In this document: positions 1 through 6,831 of the stretch, piece by piece
Layout: the number at the start of each line of letters is the position of its first letter
Numbering within the stretch: the first letter of the stretch is position 1
Assembly: GCA_027080245.1 (NCBI GenBank)
Contig: JALWSN010000413.1
Span: 1 to 15,522, forward strand
Source of the DNA: Ignavibacteriales bacterium
Lineage (GTDB): Bacteria; Bacteroidota; Ignavibacteria; Ignavibacteriales; Melioribacteraceae
Direction of reading: 5' to 3'
DNA length: 15,522 nt
The notes under the pieces: generated by a model
Database searches by the model: none
What the model saw: only the letters and a program-made list of their open reading frames with translations
What the model was told of the DNA's origin: nothing
Position numbers and translations under genes: made by a program

Positions 1-198
1 GTAAAATCGAACGGGCTTTATCTTGACGGCATAGTTGGCTCGCTCGACGGTTCGATTACTTTCCGGGCAAGATTAAGAGGAAGCAAGCAGGACCCTGAGG
101 CGCTTGGTAAGCTGCTTGCTAAGAACTTGAAAAAAGCCGGAGCTAAAAAAGTTTTGGAAGAGATTTATTTGAGTCAAAGGGAAAATGCGCGGAAGTAA
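1..198 (+). CDS. hemC: Hydroxymethylbilane synthase (porphobilinogen deaminase), 3' end only
   Basis: The first 65 codons in frame 1 are the C-terminal domain of porphobilinogen deaminase, which joins four porphobilinogens into hydroxymethylbilane in the cytoplasm. The visible part has the domain-3 pattern: a G-x-V-x-S-x-DGS strand (LDGIVGSLDGSI), then the R-x-x-G-x-x-x-DPEALG turn, then a helix ending in KKAGAKKVLEEIY. The cysteine that carries the dipyrromethane cofactor would lie upstream of the window and cannot be checked. The stop codon is at 196-198, so the last 14 bases overlap the start of hemD, which suggests translational coupling. Its position before hemD and hemE is the classical gene order and supports the call. 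The gene is truncated only by the window edge. Confidence 0.9.
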   Translation, partial: VKSNGLYLDGIVGSLDGSITFRARLRGSKQDPEALGKLLAKNLKKAGAKKVLEEIYLSQRENARK

Positions 199-970
199 AA
201 TTAAAATATTAATTACCCGCCGGGAAGCTGAAGCCGCGGAATTTAAATCGGCTCTAGCTTCCGTTGAAGCCGACATTGTTTACTTTCCCGCGTTGAAGAT
301 GAAAGAGCTTGAGAACGACGCGGTTAGAGAAATGTTTGAAAATGTTGAAAGCTTTGATTTTATTGTGTTTACTTCCGCTAACGCCGTTAAATATTTTTTG
401 AAGCTTAAGGAAAAATATTCCGCCAAAATTAATTTGCGGAAAATTTCCGTCGCTTGTACTGGCAAAAAAACTGCCGAGTATTGTTTGAGCCAAAATATCA
501 GAGTGGACGTTTTACCCAATAATTACAGCGCCGCCGGGCTTTTGGAATTTTTTGAAGCCAATAAAATCAATGGTAAAAGGTTTTTGATTCCCTGCTCTTC
601 TCTTGCGAGGGAAGAGCTTCCGGAAGGTTTAAAAAGGCTTGGAGCATTTGTCGAAAAAACGCCAATTTACGAAGTGGGGCTTCCCGAAGCGCCTGAAATT
701 AAAGGCGCAATCGAATGCGTAGTCGAGAAAAAGCCTGACATATTTGCCTTTACAAGCCCTTCGTCTTTCATGAATTTCTTGAAGTTGTTGAATATTGAAA
801 ATTCCAAAAAATATTTTTTAGCTTCTACAATTGCCGCCATTGGAAGCACAACACAAAAGGCAATTGAAAAGCAGGGATTGAAAGTGGACATAGTTCCCCT
901 TCAATTTACATTGGAACAATTAGGTAAAACAATTGTTGAGTATTTAAATCAGAAAGTAGAGGTAAAGTAA
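185..970 (+). CDS. hemD: Uroporphyrinogen-III synthase
   Basis: This 261-residue protein is uroporphyrinogen-III synthase, which cyclises hydroxymethylbilane while inverting ring D. The family is poorly conserved in sequence, but its recurring elements are present: the opening strand KILITRRE, FTSANAVKYF near residues 62-71, a second-lobe segment RFLIPCSSLAREELPEGLK with the pattern R-x-L-I-P-x(5)-R-x-x-L-P, then YEVGLP, FAFTSPSSFMNF, and the late AAIGSTTQKAIEKQG loop. The length matches the usual 240-270 residues. The ATG at 185 lies inside the end of hemC, and the stop at 968-970 directly abuts the TTG start of hemE. Neighbours on both sides act immediately before and after it in the pathway, which strengthens an assignment that sequence alone would make only moderately sure. 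Confidence 0.93.
   Translation: MRGSKIKILITRREAEAAEFKSALASVEADIVYFPALKMKELENDAVREMFENVESFDFIVFTSANAVKYFLKLKEKYSAKINLRKISVACTGKKTAEYCLSQNIRVDVLPNNYSAAGLLEFFEANKINGKRFLIPCSSLAREELPEGLKRLGAFVEKTPIYEVGLPEAPEIKGAIECVVEKKPDIFAFTSPSSFMNFLKLLNIENSKKYFLASTIAAIGSTTQKAIEKQGLKVDIVPLQFTLEQLGKTIVEYLNQKVEVK
958..962 (+). promoter_or_regulatory. Ribosome binding site for the TTG-initiated hemE
   Basis: AGAGG lies 8 bases before the TTG at 971, inside the last codons of hemD. It supports use of this rare start codon. The next in-frame ATG falls inside the conserved N-terminal signature of HemE and would remove essential residues. Confidence 0.6.
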
Positions 971-2020
971 TTGAAAGAATTAAAAAATGATTTGTTGTTA
1001 AGAGCCTGCAGACGGGAGCCTACCGAAAGAACGCCTATTTGGATTATGCGACAGGCGGGGCGTTACCTTCCACAATACAGAAAAGTTAGGGAAAAAGCAG
1101 ACTTCCTTACAATGTGCAAAACGCCGGAGCTTGCCGCAGAGGTTACGCTTCAACCAGTTGAAATTATTGGCGTTGACGCGGCAATTATTTTTTCGGACAT
1201 TCTTGTTATTCCCGAAGCAATGGGAATGGAGCTTGAAATGCGGGAAAGTGTGGGACCTGTTTTCCCAAAGCCAGTACGAGACGAAAATGATGTTAAAAAG
1301 TTAAAACAAATTAATCCTTTTGAGGAATTGAACTTTGTGCTTGAAGCCGTTAAACTTGTTAAGCGGGAGCTTGACGGCAAAGTTCCTTTAATTGGATTTT
1401 CCGGCTCGCCGTGGACGTTAATGACTTACATGGTGGAAGGTAAAGGTTCGAAGAATTTTTCAAAAGTTAAATCATTGATTTTTAACCGTCCCGATTTAGC
1501 CCACGCTTTGTTGGAGAAAATAACTCTGGCGGTAACTGACTATCTGAATGCCAAGCTATTTTCGGGCGTGGACGCGGTACAAATTTTCGACACATGGGGC
1601 GGAATACTTGCGCCGGAGGATTTCCGGGAGTTTTCCTTGAAATACGTCAAAAAGATTGTAGAAAATCTTAACAGGAACAACAGACAGCCAGTAATATTTT
1701 TCCCGAAAGGCGTTCACTCAAATTTAAAGGAGATTGCCGAAACTGGTGCGGACGCCATAAGTGTTGATTGGACTGTAAATATTGGGGATGTAAGAAGGCA
1801 AGTTGGCGAAAGCCTTGCAATACAAGGTAATTTGGACCCTACCGCGCTTTACGGAAGAAAGGACGTGATTGAGAAGAAAGCAAGAAAAGTAATGGAAGAC
1901 TATGGACGCGGAACAGGTCACATTTTTAATCTTGGGCACGGAATACTGCCCGATGTTCCCGTTGAAAACGCAAAAGCCCTTGTTGATTTTGTAAAAGAAT
2001 TCAGCGGAGAATTTCATTGA
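971..2020 (+). CDS. hemE: Uroporphyrinogen decarboxylase
   Basis: This 349-residue cytoplasmic enzyme removes four carboxyl groups from uroporphyrinogen III to give coproporphyrinogen III. Both family signatures are present: PIWIMRQAGRYLPQYR at residues 22-37, with substrate-binding arginines R27 and R31, and IGFSGSPWTLMTYMVEG at 141-157, with the conserved tyrosine Y153. The catalytic aspartate is D76 in FSDIL, and the late LGHGILPDVPVENA segment carries the conserved histidine. The length is normal for the family. Translation starts at TTG: there is no nearby in-frame ATG, the N-terminus begins as the family does (NDLLLRAxRREP), and an AGAGG site sits 8 bases upstream. There is no spacer after hemD, and a 66-base gap follows before hemN. 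Confidence 0.97.
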   Translation: MKELKNDLLLRACRREPTERTPIWIMRQAGRYLPQYRKVREKADFLTMCKTPELAAEVTLQPVEIIGVDAAIIFSDILVIPEAMGMELEMRESVGPVFPKPVRDENDVKKLKQINPFEELNFVLEAVKLVKRELDGKVPLIGFSGSPWTLMTYMVEGKGSKNFSKVKSLIFNRPDLAHALLEKITLAVTDYLNAKLFSGVDAVQIFDTWGGILAPEDFREFSLKYVKKIVENLNRNNRQPVIFFPKGVHSNLKEIAETGADAISVDWTVNIGDVRRQVGESLAIQGNLDPTALYGRKDVIEKKARKVMEDYGRGTGHIFNLGHGILPDVPVENAKALVDFVKEFSGEFH

Positions 2021-2045
2021 GATTTAAATTGAGAATTTTATCCGC

Positions 2046-2053
2046 TAATTTTG
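2046..2053 (+). promoter_or_regulatory. Possible internal -7 promoter element before hemN
   Basis: TAATTTTG matches the TAnnTTTG -7 consensus of Bacteroidota-type housekeeping promoters and lies 33 bases before the hemN ATG, in the longest gap of the heme cluster. The nearest upstream TTG is only 14 bases away, which is too close for a proper -33 element, so this is a weak candidate. The same 9-mer, CTAATTTTG, recurs before hemL. Confidence 0.2.
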
Positions 2054-2086
2054 ATTAAGTAAAATCGATTTAAGAAAGGAGTAAAA

Positions 2087-3463
2087 ATGTTTAAGATAGA
2101 CGTTGAACTTGTTAAAAAATACGACAGACCGGGACCCCGCTACACAAGTTACCCAACGGCGCCGCAGTTTACCGAGGATTTTACGGCCGACGATTATTTG
2201 GATGAAATAATTAAAACCAACAATGCCGAGAATCCTCCCGACTTGTCGCTCTATTTTCACATTCCCTATTGCGACACGCTTTGTTATTTCTGCGGATGCA
2301 ACATGATTGTCTCTAGGAACCGCGAAAGGATTAGCGGGTACGTGGATTACCTTAAGAATGAAATTGACTTAATTAGGAGCTTTATTCGCCCCGACCGCCG
2401 GATAGCCCAATTACACTGGGGCGGCGGCACACCTACTCACCTAAAGCCCAATGAAATCAGGGAATTGAGCAACCACATCAAATCGAATTTTAAATTTAAG
2501 GAAGATTCCGAAAACAGTTGTGAAATTGATCCCCGCGAGTTGACCAAAGAGCATTTGGTTGCGTTAAGAGAATCGGGCTTCAACAGAATTTCAATGGGCG
2601 TTCAAGATTTTAATCCCAAAGTTCAAGAAGCTGTTAACAGAATTCAACCCGAAGAAATGACGCGTGAAGTGATAGGCTGGATTAGGGAGCTGGGATTTCA
2701 CAGCTTTAACCTCGATTTAATTTACGGTCTTCCTTTTCAATCGGTAGAAACATTCGAAAAAACAATCGATAAAATTATTGACATTTCGCCGGACAGAATA
2801 GCCCTGTTCAATTTTGCACACGTGCCTTGGATGAAGAAACATCAGGCGCTAATTAAAAAGGAGGACTTGCCCGCGCCCGAGGAGAAACTTGCCATTCTTG
2901 AAATGTCCGTCGCTAAACTTACCGGCGCAGGTTACGTATTTATTGGAATGGACCATTTTGCCAAGCCCGACGACGAGCTAACCAAAGCCTTGAAAGAAAA
3001 AAAATTGTACAGGAATTTTCAGGGTTACAGCACTAACGCCGGAACCGACCTTTACGCAATGGGTATCACAAGCATTAGCCAAGTGGGCGAGGTTTACGCT
3101 CAAAACGTGAAAACCGAGGCCGAATATTACGAACGTTTAAACAAAGGTAAAATACCAACTTTTAAGGGTTACAGATTGAATGAAGACGACGTTCTTCGAA
3201 GAGAAGTAATTACAAAAATAATGTGTGATTTCGAACTGGACTTTTCAAAGGTAGAGAAAAAATTCAATATCGATTTTGAAAAATATTTTGCTTGGGGATT
3301 GGAAAATATTAAAGAAATGATTGACGACGGGCTTGTTGAAATTAAAAACGGCAAGTTAACTGTTAACGAAATGGGAAGACTGTTAATTAGAAACGTGGCG
3401 ATGAACTTCGACGGTTTTATTGAACGAAAGCTCGATAAAGCCCGTTATTCAAGGACTATTTAA
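2087..3463 (+). CDS. hemN: Oxygen-independent coproporphyrinogen III dehydrogenase (radical SAM HemN)
   Basis: This 458-residue protein converts coproporphyrinogen III to protoporphyrinogen IX without oxygen, using a [4Fe-4S] cluster and S-adenosylmethionine. The cluster motif is C62-x3-C66-x2-C69-G-C71-N, the pattern that separates true HemN from the related heme chaperone HemW, and the numbering matches that known for E. coli HemN. Other family segments are YTSYPTAPQF (19-28), GGGTPTHL (112-119) in SAM binding, EIDPRE (146-151) and RISMGVQDF (167-175). The C-terminal domain ends in the ARYSRTI tail typical of the family. A strong AAGGAG site (2076-2081) precedes the ATG by 5 bases. It lies between hemE, which makes its substrate, and hemH, and a 15-base gap follows. 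Confidence 0.96.
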   Translation: MFKIDVELVKKYDRPGPRYTSYPTAPQFTEDFTADDYLDEIIKTNNAENPPDLSLYFHIPYCDTLCYFCGCNMIVSRNRERISGYVDYLKNEIDLIRSFIRPDRRIAQLHWGGGTPTHLKPNEIRELSNHIKSNFKFKEDSENSCEIDPRELTKEHLVALRESGFNRISMGVQDFNPKVQEAVNRIQPEEMTREVIGWIRELGFHSFNLDLIYGLPFQSVETFEKTIDKIIDISPDRIALFNFAHVPWMKKHQALIKKEDLPAPEEKLAILEMSVAKLTGAGYVFIGMDHFAKPDDELTKALKEKKLYRNFQGYSTNAGTDLYAMGITSISQVGEVYAQNVKTEAEYYERLNKGKIPTFKGYRLNEDDVLRREVITKIMCDFELDFSKVEKKFNIDFEKYFAWGLENIKEMIDDGLVEIKNGKLTVNEMGRLLIRNVAMNFDGFIERKLDKARYSRTI

Positions 3464-3478
3464 GGTAGAGGCTATTAA

Positions 3479-4438
3479 ATGTCTAAAATAGCAGTGGTTT
3501 TAATGAACCTTGGCGGTCCGGCTAATTCAAAATCGATCGAACCTTTTCTGTTTAATCTTTTCAGTGATCCCGACATTTTTAACATTCCTTTCGGGCAAAA
3601 GTTTTTAGCAAGGTTAATAGCTAAGTTCAGAGCGCCAAAGGTGGCTAAAGACTATGCTTTAATTGGCAATGATTCTCCGATTAATAAGTGGACTGAAGAA
3701 CAGCGAAAAAAATTAGAAGAAAAATTAAGCGAAAATTACGACGGCGTTAAAGTTCTTACTGCCTTTAGGTATTCTCCGCCTTTTACAAAAGAAGCAGCAT
3801 TGGAAATAGCCCGAAATAATTACTCAAAAACAGTGTTGCTGCCGTTGTACCCCCATTATTCTTACTCAACGACGAGGTCGTCGTTTAACGAATGGGAAAG
3901 GGTTTTTAAGGGAGATGTTTCGAAAGTTTCTTTTGTAAAAAGCTTTCACTTGAATGAAAAATACATTGCCGCTTTGGTTCAAAGGGTTCAAGAAGAATTG
4001 GAACAATTTAAAGACGTTCACAAGGAGGAAATTACGCTTTTGTTTAGCGCCCACGGCACGCCTGTTTCAATGCAAAAAGCCGGCGACCCCTACAGCGAAC
4101 AAATAAAAGAAACTGTGAACGCGGTGAAAAGATTTTTTCCCAAAAACAGGAGCGTAATTTGTTACCAAAGCAAAGTAGGTCCCGTTAAATGGCTTAAGCC
4201 TTCAATTAAGGATGTGCTGGAGGAGTGCGCAAACACAGGGCAAAAGCATTTATTGGTAATTCCAATTAGTTTTGTTTCCGACCATTTTGAAACTCTTTTT
4301 GAATTGAATATTTTTTACAGGCGATTTAGCGAAGAAATTGGGATCAAGCAATTTCGGGTAACCAAAGGGTTGAACGATTCTCCTTTGCTTATTGAAGCGC
4401 TTTACGAAGAGGTCGTTAAAAAATTGGAGGCGGAATGA
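3479..4438 (+). CDS. hemH: Ferrochelatase (protoporphyrin type)
   Basis: This 319-residue enzyme inserts ferrous iron into the porphyrin, the last step of heme synthesis. Recognisable segments are VVLMNLGGPA (6-15), LPLYPHYSYSTT (121-132), the metal-site histidine H192 in FSAHGTP, YQSKVGPVKWLKP (229-241), and ISFVSDHFETLFEL (263-276) with the catalytic-site glutamate E271. There is no cluster of four cysteines, so it probably lacks the [2Fe-2S] cluster seen in some ferrochelatases. The nearby HemN and HemG enzymes make protoporphyrin IX, so the substrate is inferred to be protoporphyrin rather than coproporphyrin. A GGTAGAGG site at 3464-3471 precedes the ATG. The last 4 bases overlap the start of hemG in an ATGA junction, implying coupled translation. 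Confidence 0.95.
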   Translation: MSKIAVVLMNLGGPANSKSIEPFLFNLFSDPDIFNIPFGQKFLARLIAKFRAPKVAKDYALIGNDSPINKWTEEQRKKLEEKLSENYDGVKVLTAFRYSPPFTKEAALEIARNNYSKTVLLPLYPHYSYSTTRSSFNEWERVFKGDVSKVSFVKSFHLNEKYIAALVQRVQEELEQFKDVHKEEITLLFSAHGTPVSMQKAGDPYSEQIKETVNAVKRFFPKNRSVICYQSKVGPVKWLKPSIKDVLEECANTGQKHLLVIPISFVSDHFETLFELNIFYRRFSEEIGIKQFRVTKGLNDSPLLIEALYEEVVKKLEAE

Positions 4439-5808
4439 ATAAGAATGTGGTGGTTCTTGGAGCGGGGATTTCCGGACTTGCAACTGCGTTGCAAATTCAA
4501 CAAGCCGGTTTTAACGTAACAGTTCTTGAAAAGAACTCAGCGCCGGGCGGCTCAATGCGCACGGAAAAATCCGAAGGGTTTACAATAGATTTTGGACCAA
4601 ACAGCGGATTGGAAACAACGCCTGTAATAAAAGAGCTTGTTAAATTAACAGGCATGGAAGATGAATTCGTTTACGCTAATCCCGTTGGGAACAAACGCTA
4701 CATTTTGAAAAAAGGCGAGTTGTTGCCTTTGCCAATGGGACCCGGAACGTTTTTAAAAACTAAATTGTTTTCGACGTCCGCAAAATTAAGGCTGCTTGCC
4801 GAACCGTTTGTTTCTAAGTCCGAGGACGGTTACTACCAAAGCATTTCGCAGTTTGTAAAGAGAAGGCTTGGACAGGAATTTTTAGACTATGCCATTAACC
4901 CTTTCGTGGCGGGGGTTTACGCAGGCGACCCCTCTAAACTTAGCGTGAAATCAGCGTTTCCCAAGCTTTACGCTCTCGAGGAAAATTACGGCGGGTTAAT
5001 TAAAGGAATGATTAAAGGGGCGAAGGAAAGAAAAAAACGGCAGGAGGAATCCAAGCAAAGCGCTAAAATGTTTTCTTTTAAAAACGGAATGCAGTCGTTT
5101 GCGCTGGCAATTAGCAAAATGCTCGAAACCATTGAATTTAACGCAGAAGTTCAAAGCGTTAAACGAAACAATGGCGGTTACGAAATAAAATATTTAAAAG
5201 AAAGGGAACAGCGAATATTAAAATGCGACGCCGTTGTTTCAACCGCACCTGCTTACACCGCGGCAAAATATTTAGGTGAGTTAAGCGGCGAATTAGCCAA
5301 CCATTTAAAATCAATTTATTACCCGCCGGTGTTGGTTTTGTTTGCCGGTTTTAAAAAAGATTCGGTGCGGCGTAAGTTGGATGGCTTTGGATATTTGATT
5401 CCCGAAAAAGAAAGACAGAATCACCTTGGCGCAATTTGGAGTTCTGCCATTTTTGAAAATCGCGCTCCGGAAGATATGGCTGCTTTTACAATTTTCGTTG
5501 GCGGCGCGCGCCAGCCGAACTTATTTGAAATGGAAAGGGAGAGGTTAATCAACCTTGTTCTAAAAGAGTTTACCGAAGCGATGAAAATCCAAGGAAAGCC
5601 TGCTTTCTTAAAATCGAAATTCTGGGAAAAGGCAATTCCGCAGTACAATATCGGTTACGTTGAACACGAAAAATTTTTCGCTAAATTTGAAGAGGAAAAT
5701 AAAGGTTTGTTTTTAAGCGGCAATTACCGCGGAGGCATTTCGCTTGGCGATTGCGTTAAGAATAGCAAGCTTGTTGCCGAGAAGGTAATTAATTATTTAA
5801 GCAAATAA
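4435..5808 (+). CDS. hemG: Protoporphyrinogen oxidase, FAD-dependent (HemY/PgoX type)
   Basis: This 457-residue flavoprotein oxidises protoporphyrinogen IX to protoporphyrin IX and is expected at the inner face of the membrane. The N-terminus is an FAD-binding Rossmann fold with GAGISGL at 9-15 and the ribose-binding acidic residue in VLEKN. PGGSMRTE and the DFGPN segment follow, as in this oxidase family. Middle segments INPFVAGVYAGDP and FSFKNGMQSF are characteristic, as is the GFGYLIPEKE...RAPEDMAAFTIFVGGAR stretch. The C-terminal FAD motif is LFLSGNYRGGISLGDC. It is the large FAD-type enzyme (called HemY or PgoX, and hemG in some annotation schemes), not the small flavodoxin-like E. coli HemG. 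It overlaps hemH by 4 bases, and the hemB ATG lies 15 bases after its stop. The FAD-type enzyme generally uses oxygen, which contrasts with the oxygen-independent HemN beside it. Confidence 0.92.
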   Translation: MNKNVVVLGAGISGLATALQIQQAGFNVTVLEKNSAPGGSMRTEKSEGFTIDFGPNSGLETTPVIKELVKLTGMEDEFVYANPVGNKRYILKKGELLPLPMGPGTFLKTKLFSTSAKLRLLAEPFVSKSEDGYYQSISQFVKRRLGQEFLDYAINPFVAGVYAGDPSKLSVKSAFPKLYALEENYGGLIKGMIKGAKERKKRQEESKQSAKMFSFKNGMQSFALAISKMLETIEFNAEVQSVKRNNGGYEIKYLKEREQRILKCDAVVSTAPAYTAAKYLGELSGELANHLKSIYYPPVLVLFAGFKKDSVRRKLDGFGYLIPEKERQNHLGAIWSSAIFENRAPEDMAAFTIFVGGARQPNLFEMERERLINLVLKEFTEAMKIQGKPAFLKSKFWEKAIPQYNIGYVEHEKFFAKFEEENKGLFLSGNYRGGISLGDCVKNSKLVAEKVINYLSK

Positions 5809-5813
5809 TATTT

Positions 5814-5817
5814 GGAG
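5814..5817 (+). promoter_or_regulatory. Ribosome binding site deciding the hemB start
   Basis: GGAG, within TTTGGAG, lies 6 bases before the ATG at 5824. An in-frame TTG at 5812 overlaps this site, so the ATG is the better start. Confidence 0.7.
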
Positions 5818-5823
5818 TTAAAA

Positions 5824-6798
5824 ATGGCACAATTTCCAACCGTAAGATTAAGAAGGTTAAGATACAACCCAAAAGTACGCGACATGGTGAGGGAAACTTA
5901 CCTTCACAAAAACGATTTGATTTACCCTTTATTTGTTTGTCCCGGTGAAAACGTTAAGAACGAGGTTAAGTCCATGCCCGGCGTTTACCAAATGTCCATT
6001 GACGTTCTTGTTGAGGAATGCAAAGAGGTGCGGGATTTGGGAATACCCGCGGTGATTCTTTTTGGCATTCCTGAGCACAAGGACGAACAGGGTTCCGAGG
6101 CGTACGACCCGCACGGAATAGTTCAACGCGCAATTCGCGCTATTAAGAAAGAGGTAAAAGACCTTGTGGTAATTACGGACGTTTGCATGTGCGAATACAC
6201 CTCGCACGGGCATTGCGGTATTTTGCGCGGAGAAGAAATATTAAACGACGAGACAATTTCCCTTTTGGCCAAAGAAGCTTTAACGCACGTTGAAGCGGGA
6301 GCTGATATGGTCGCGCCTTCGGATATGATGGACGGGCGCGTTGCGGCAATTCGCAAAGCCCTTGATTACAAAGGCTTCACAAACATTCCGATTCTAAGTT
6401 ACGCCGTTAAATATGCAAGCGGCTATTACGGTCCCTTTAGGGATGCCGCCGATTCCGCTCCGGCTTTTGGGGACAGGCGCTCGCATCAAATGGACATCGC
6501 CAATGGCGACGAGGCTTTGCGCGAAGCCCGCTCGGATGTTGAGGAAGGCGCCGATATTATTATGGTTAAGCCAGCAGGCGCTTACCTCGATATTATTTAC
6601 CGCGTGAAAACCGAGTTGCAAATGCCCACCGCCGCTTACCAGGTTAGCGGCGAATATTCAATGATTAAAGCCGCCGGTAAGCTTGGCTGGATTGACGAGG
6701 AAAGGGTAATGATGGAATCCTTGCTATCAATTAAGAGAGCGGGAGCGGATTTAATATTAACTTATTTCGCCAAAGACGTCGCTAAATTATTAGATTAA
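5824..6798 (+). CDS. hemB: Delta-aminolevulinic acid dehydratase (porphobilinogen synthase), zinc type
   Basis: This 324-residue cytoplasmic enzyme condenses two 5-aminolevulinate molecules to porphobilinogen. The two Schiff-base lysines are visible: K196 in SYAVKYASGYYGPFRDAA and K249 in DIIMVKPAGAYLD. The metal loop DVCMCEYTSHGHCGIL carries C121, C123 and C131, the cysteine triad of zinc-dependent enzymes; magnesium-only homologues replace these with aspartate and alanine. Length and spacing match E. coli HemB almost residue for residue. The ATG at 5824 is preferred because GGAG sits 6 bases before it and the N-terminus MAQFPTVRLRRLR fits the family; an in-frame TTG at 5812 would add four residues but overlaps the ribosome site. 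It follows hemG by 15 bases, and a 33-base gap leads to hemL. Confidence 0.96.
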   Translation: MAQFPTVRLRRLRYNPKVRDMVRETYLHKNDLIYPLFVCPGENVKNEVKSMPGVYQMSIDVLVEECKEVRDLGIPAVILFGIPEHKDEQGSEAYDPHGIVQRAIRAIKKEVKDLVVITDVCMCEYTSHGHCGILRGEEILNDETISLLAKEALTHVEAGADMVAPSDMMDGRVAAIRKALDYKGFTNIPILSYAVKYASGYYGPFRDAADSAPAFGDRRSHQMDIANGDEALREARSDVEEGADIIMVKPAGAYLDIIYRVKTELQMPTAAYQVSGEYSMIKAAGKLGWIDEERVMMESLLSIKRAGADLILTYFAKDVAKLLD

Positions 6799-6800
6799 AC

Positions 6801-6808
6801 TAATTTTG
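6801..6808 (+). promoter_or_regulatory. Possible internal -7 promoter element before hemL
   Basis: TAATTTTG matches TAnnTTTG and lies 23 bases before the hemL ATG in the second-longest gap of the cluster. It is part of the 9-mer CTAATTTTG that also occurs before hemN. No TTG is seen at the expected -33 distance, so the call is weak. Confidence 0.18.
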
Positions 6809-6831
6809 TTCAAACTTAAGAGGAAAGCTAA

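Noticed and set aside
1724..2017. A 97-codon open frame opposite the end of hemE
   Set aside because: It is antisense to the conserved C-terminal part of HemE and shows no protein family features.
5812..5814. TTG as the start of hemB
   Set aside because: It overlaps the GGAG ribosome site that serves the ATG at 5824, and the added residues are not part of the family N-terminus.
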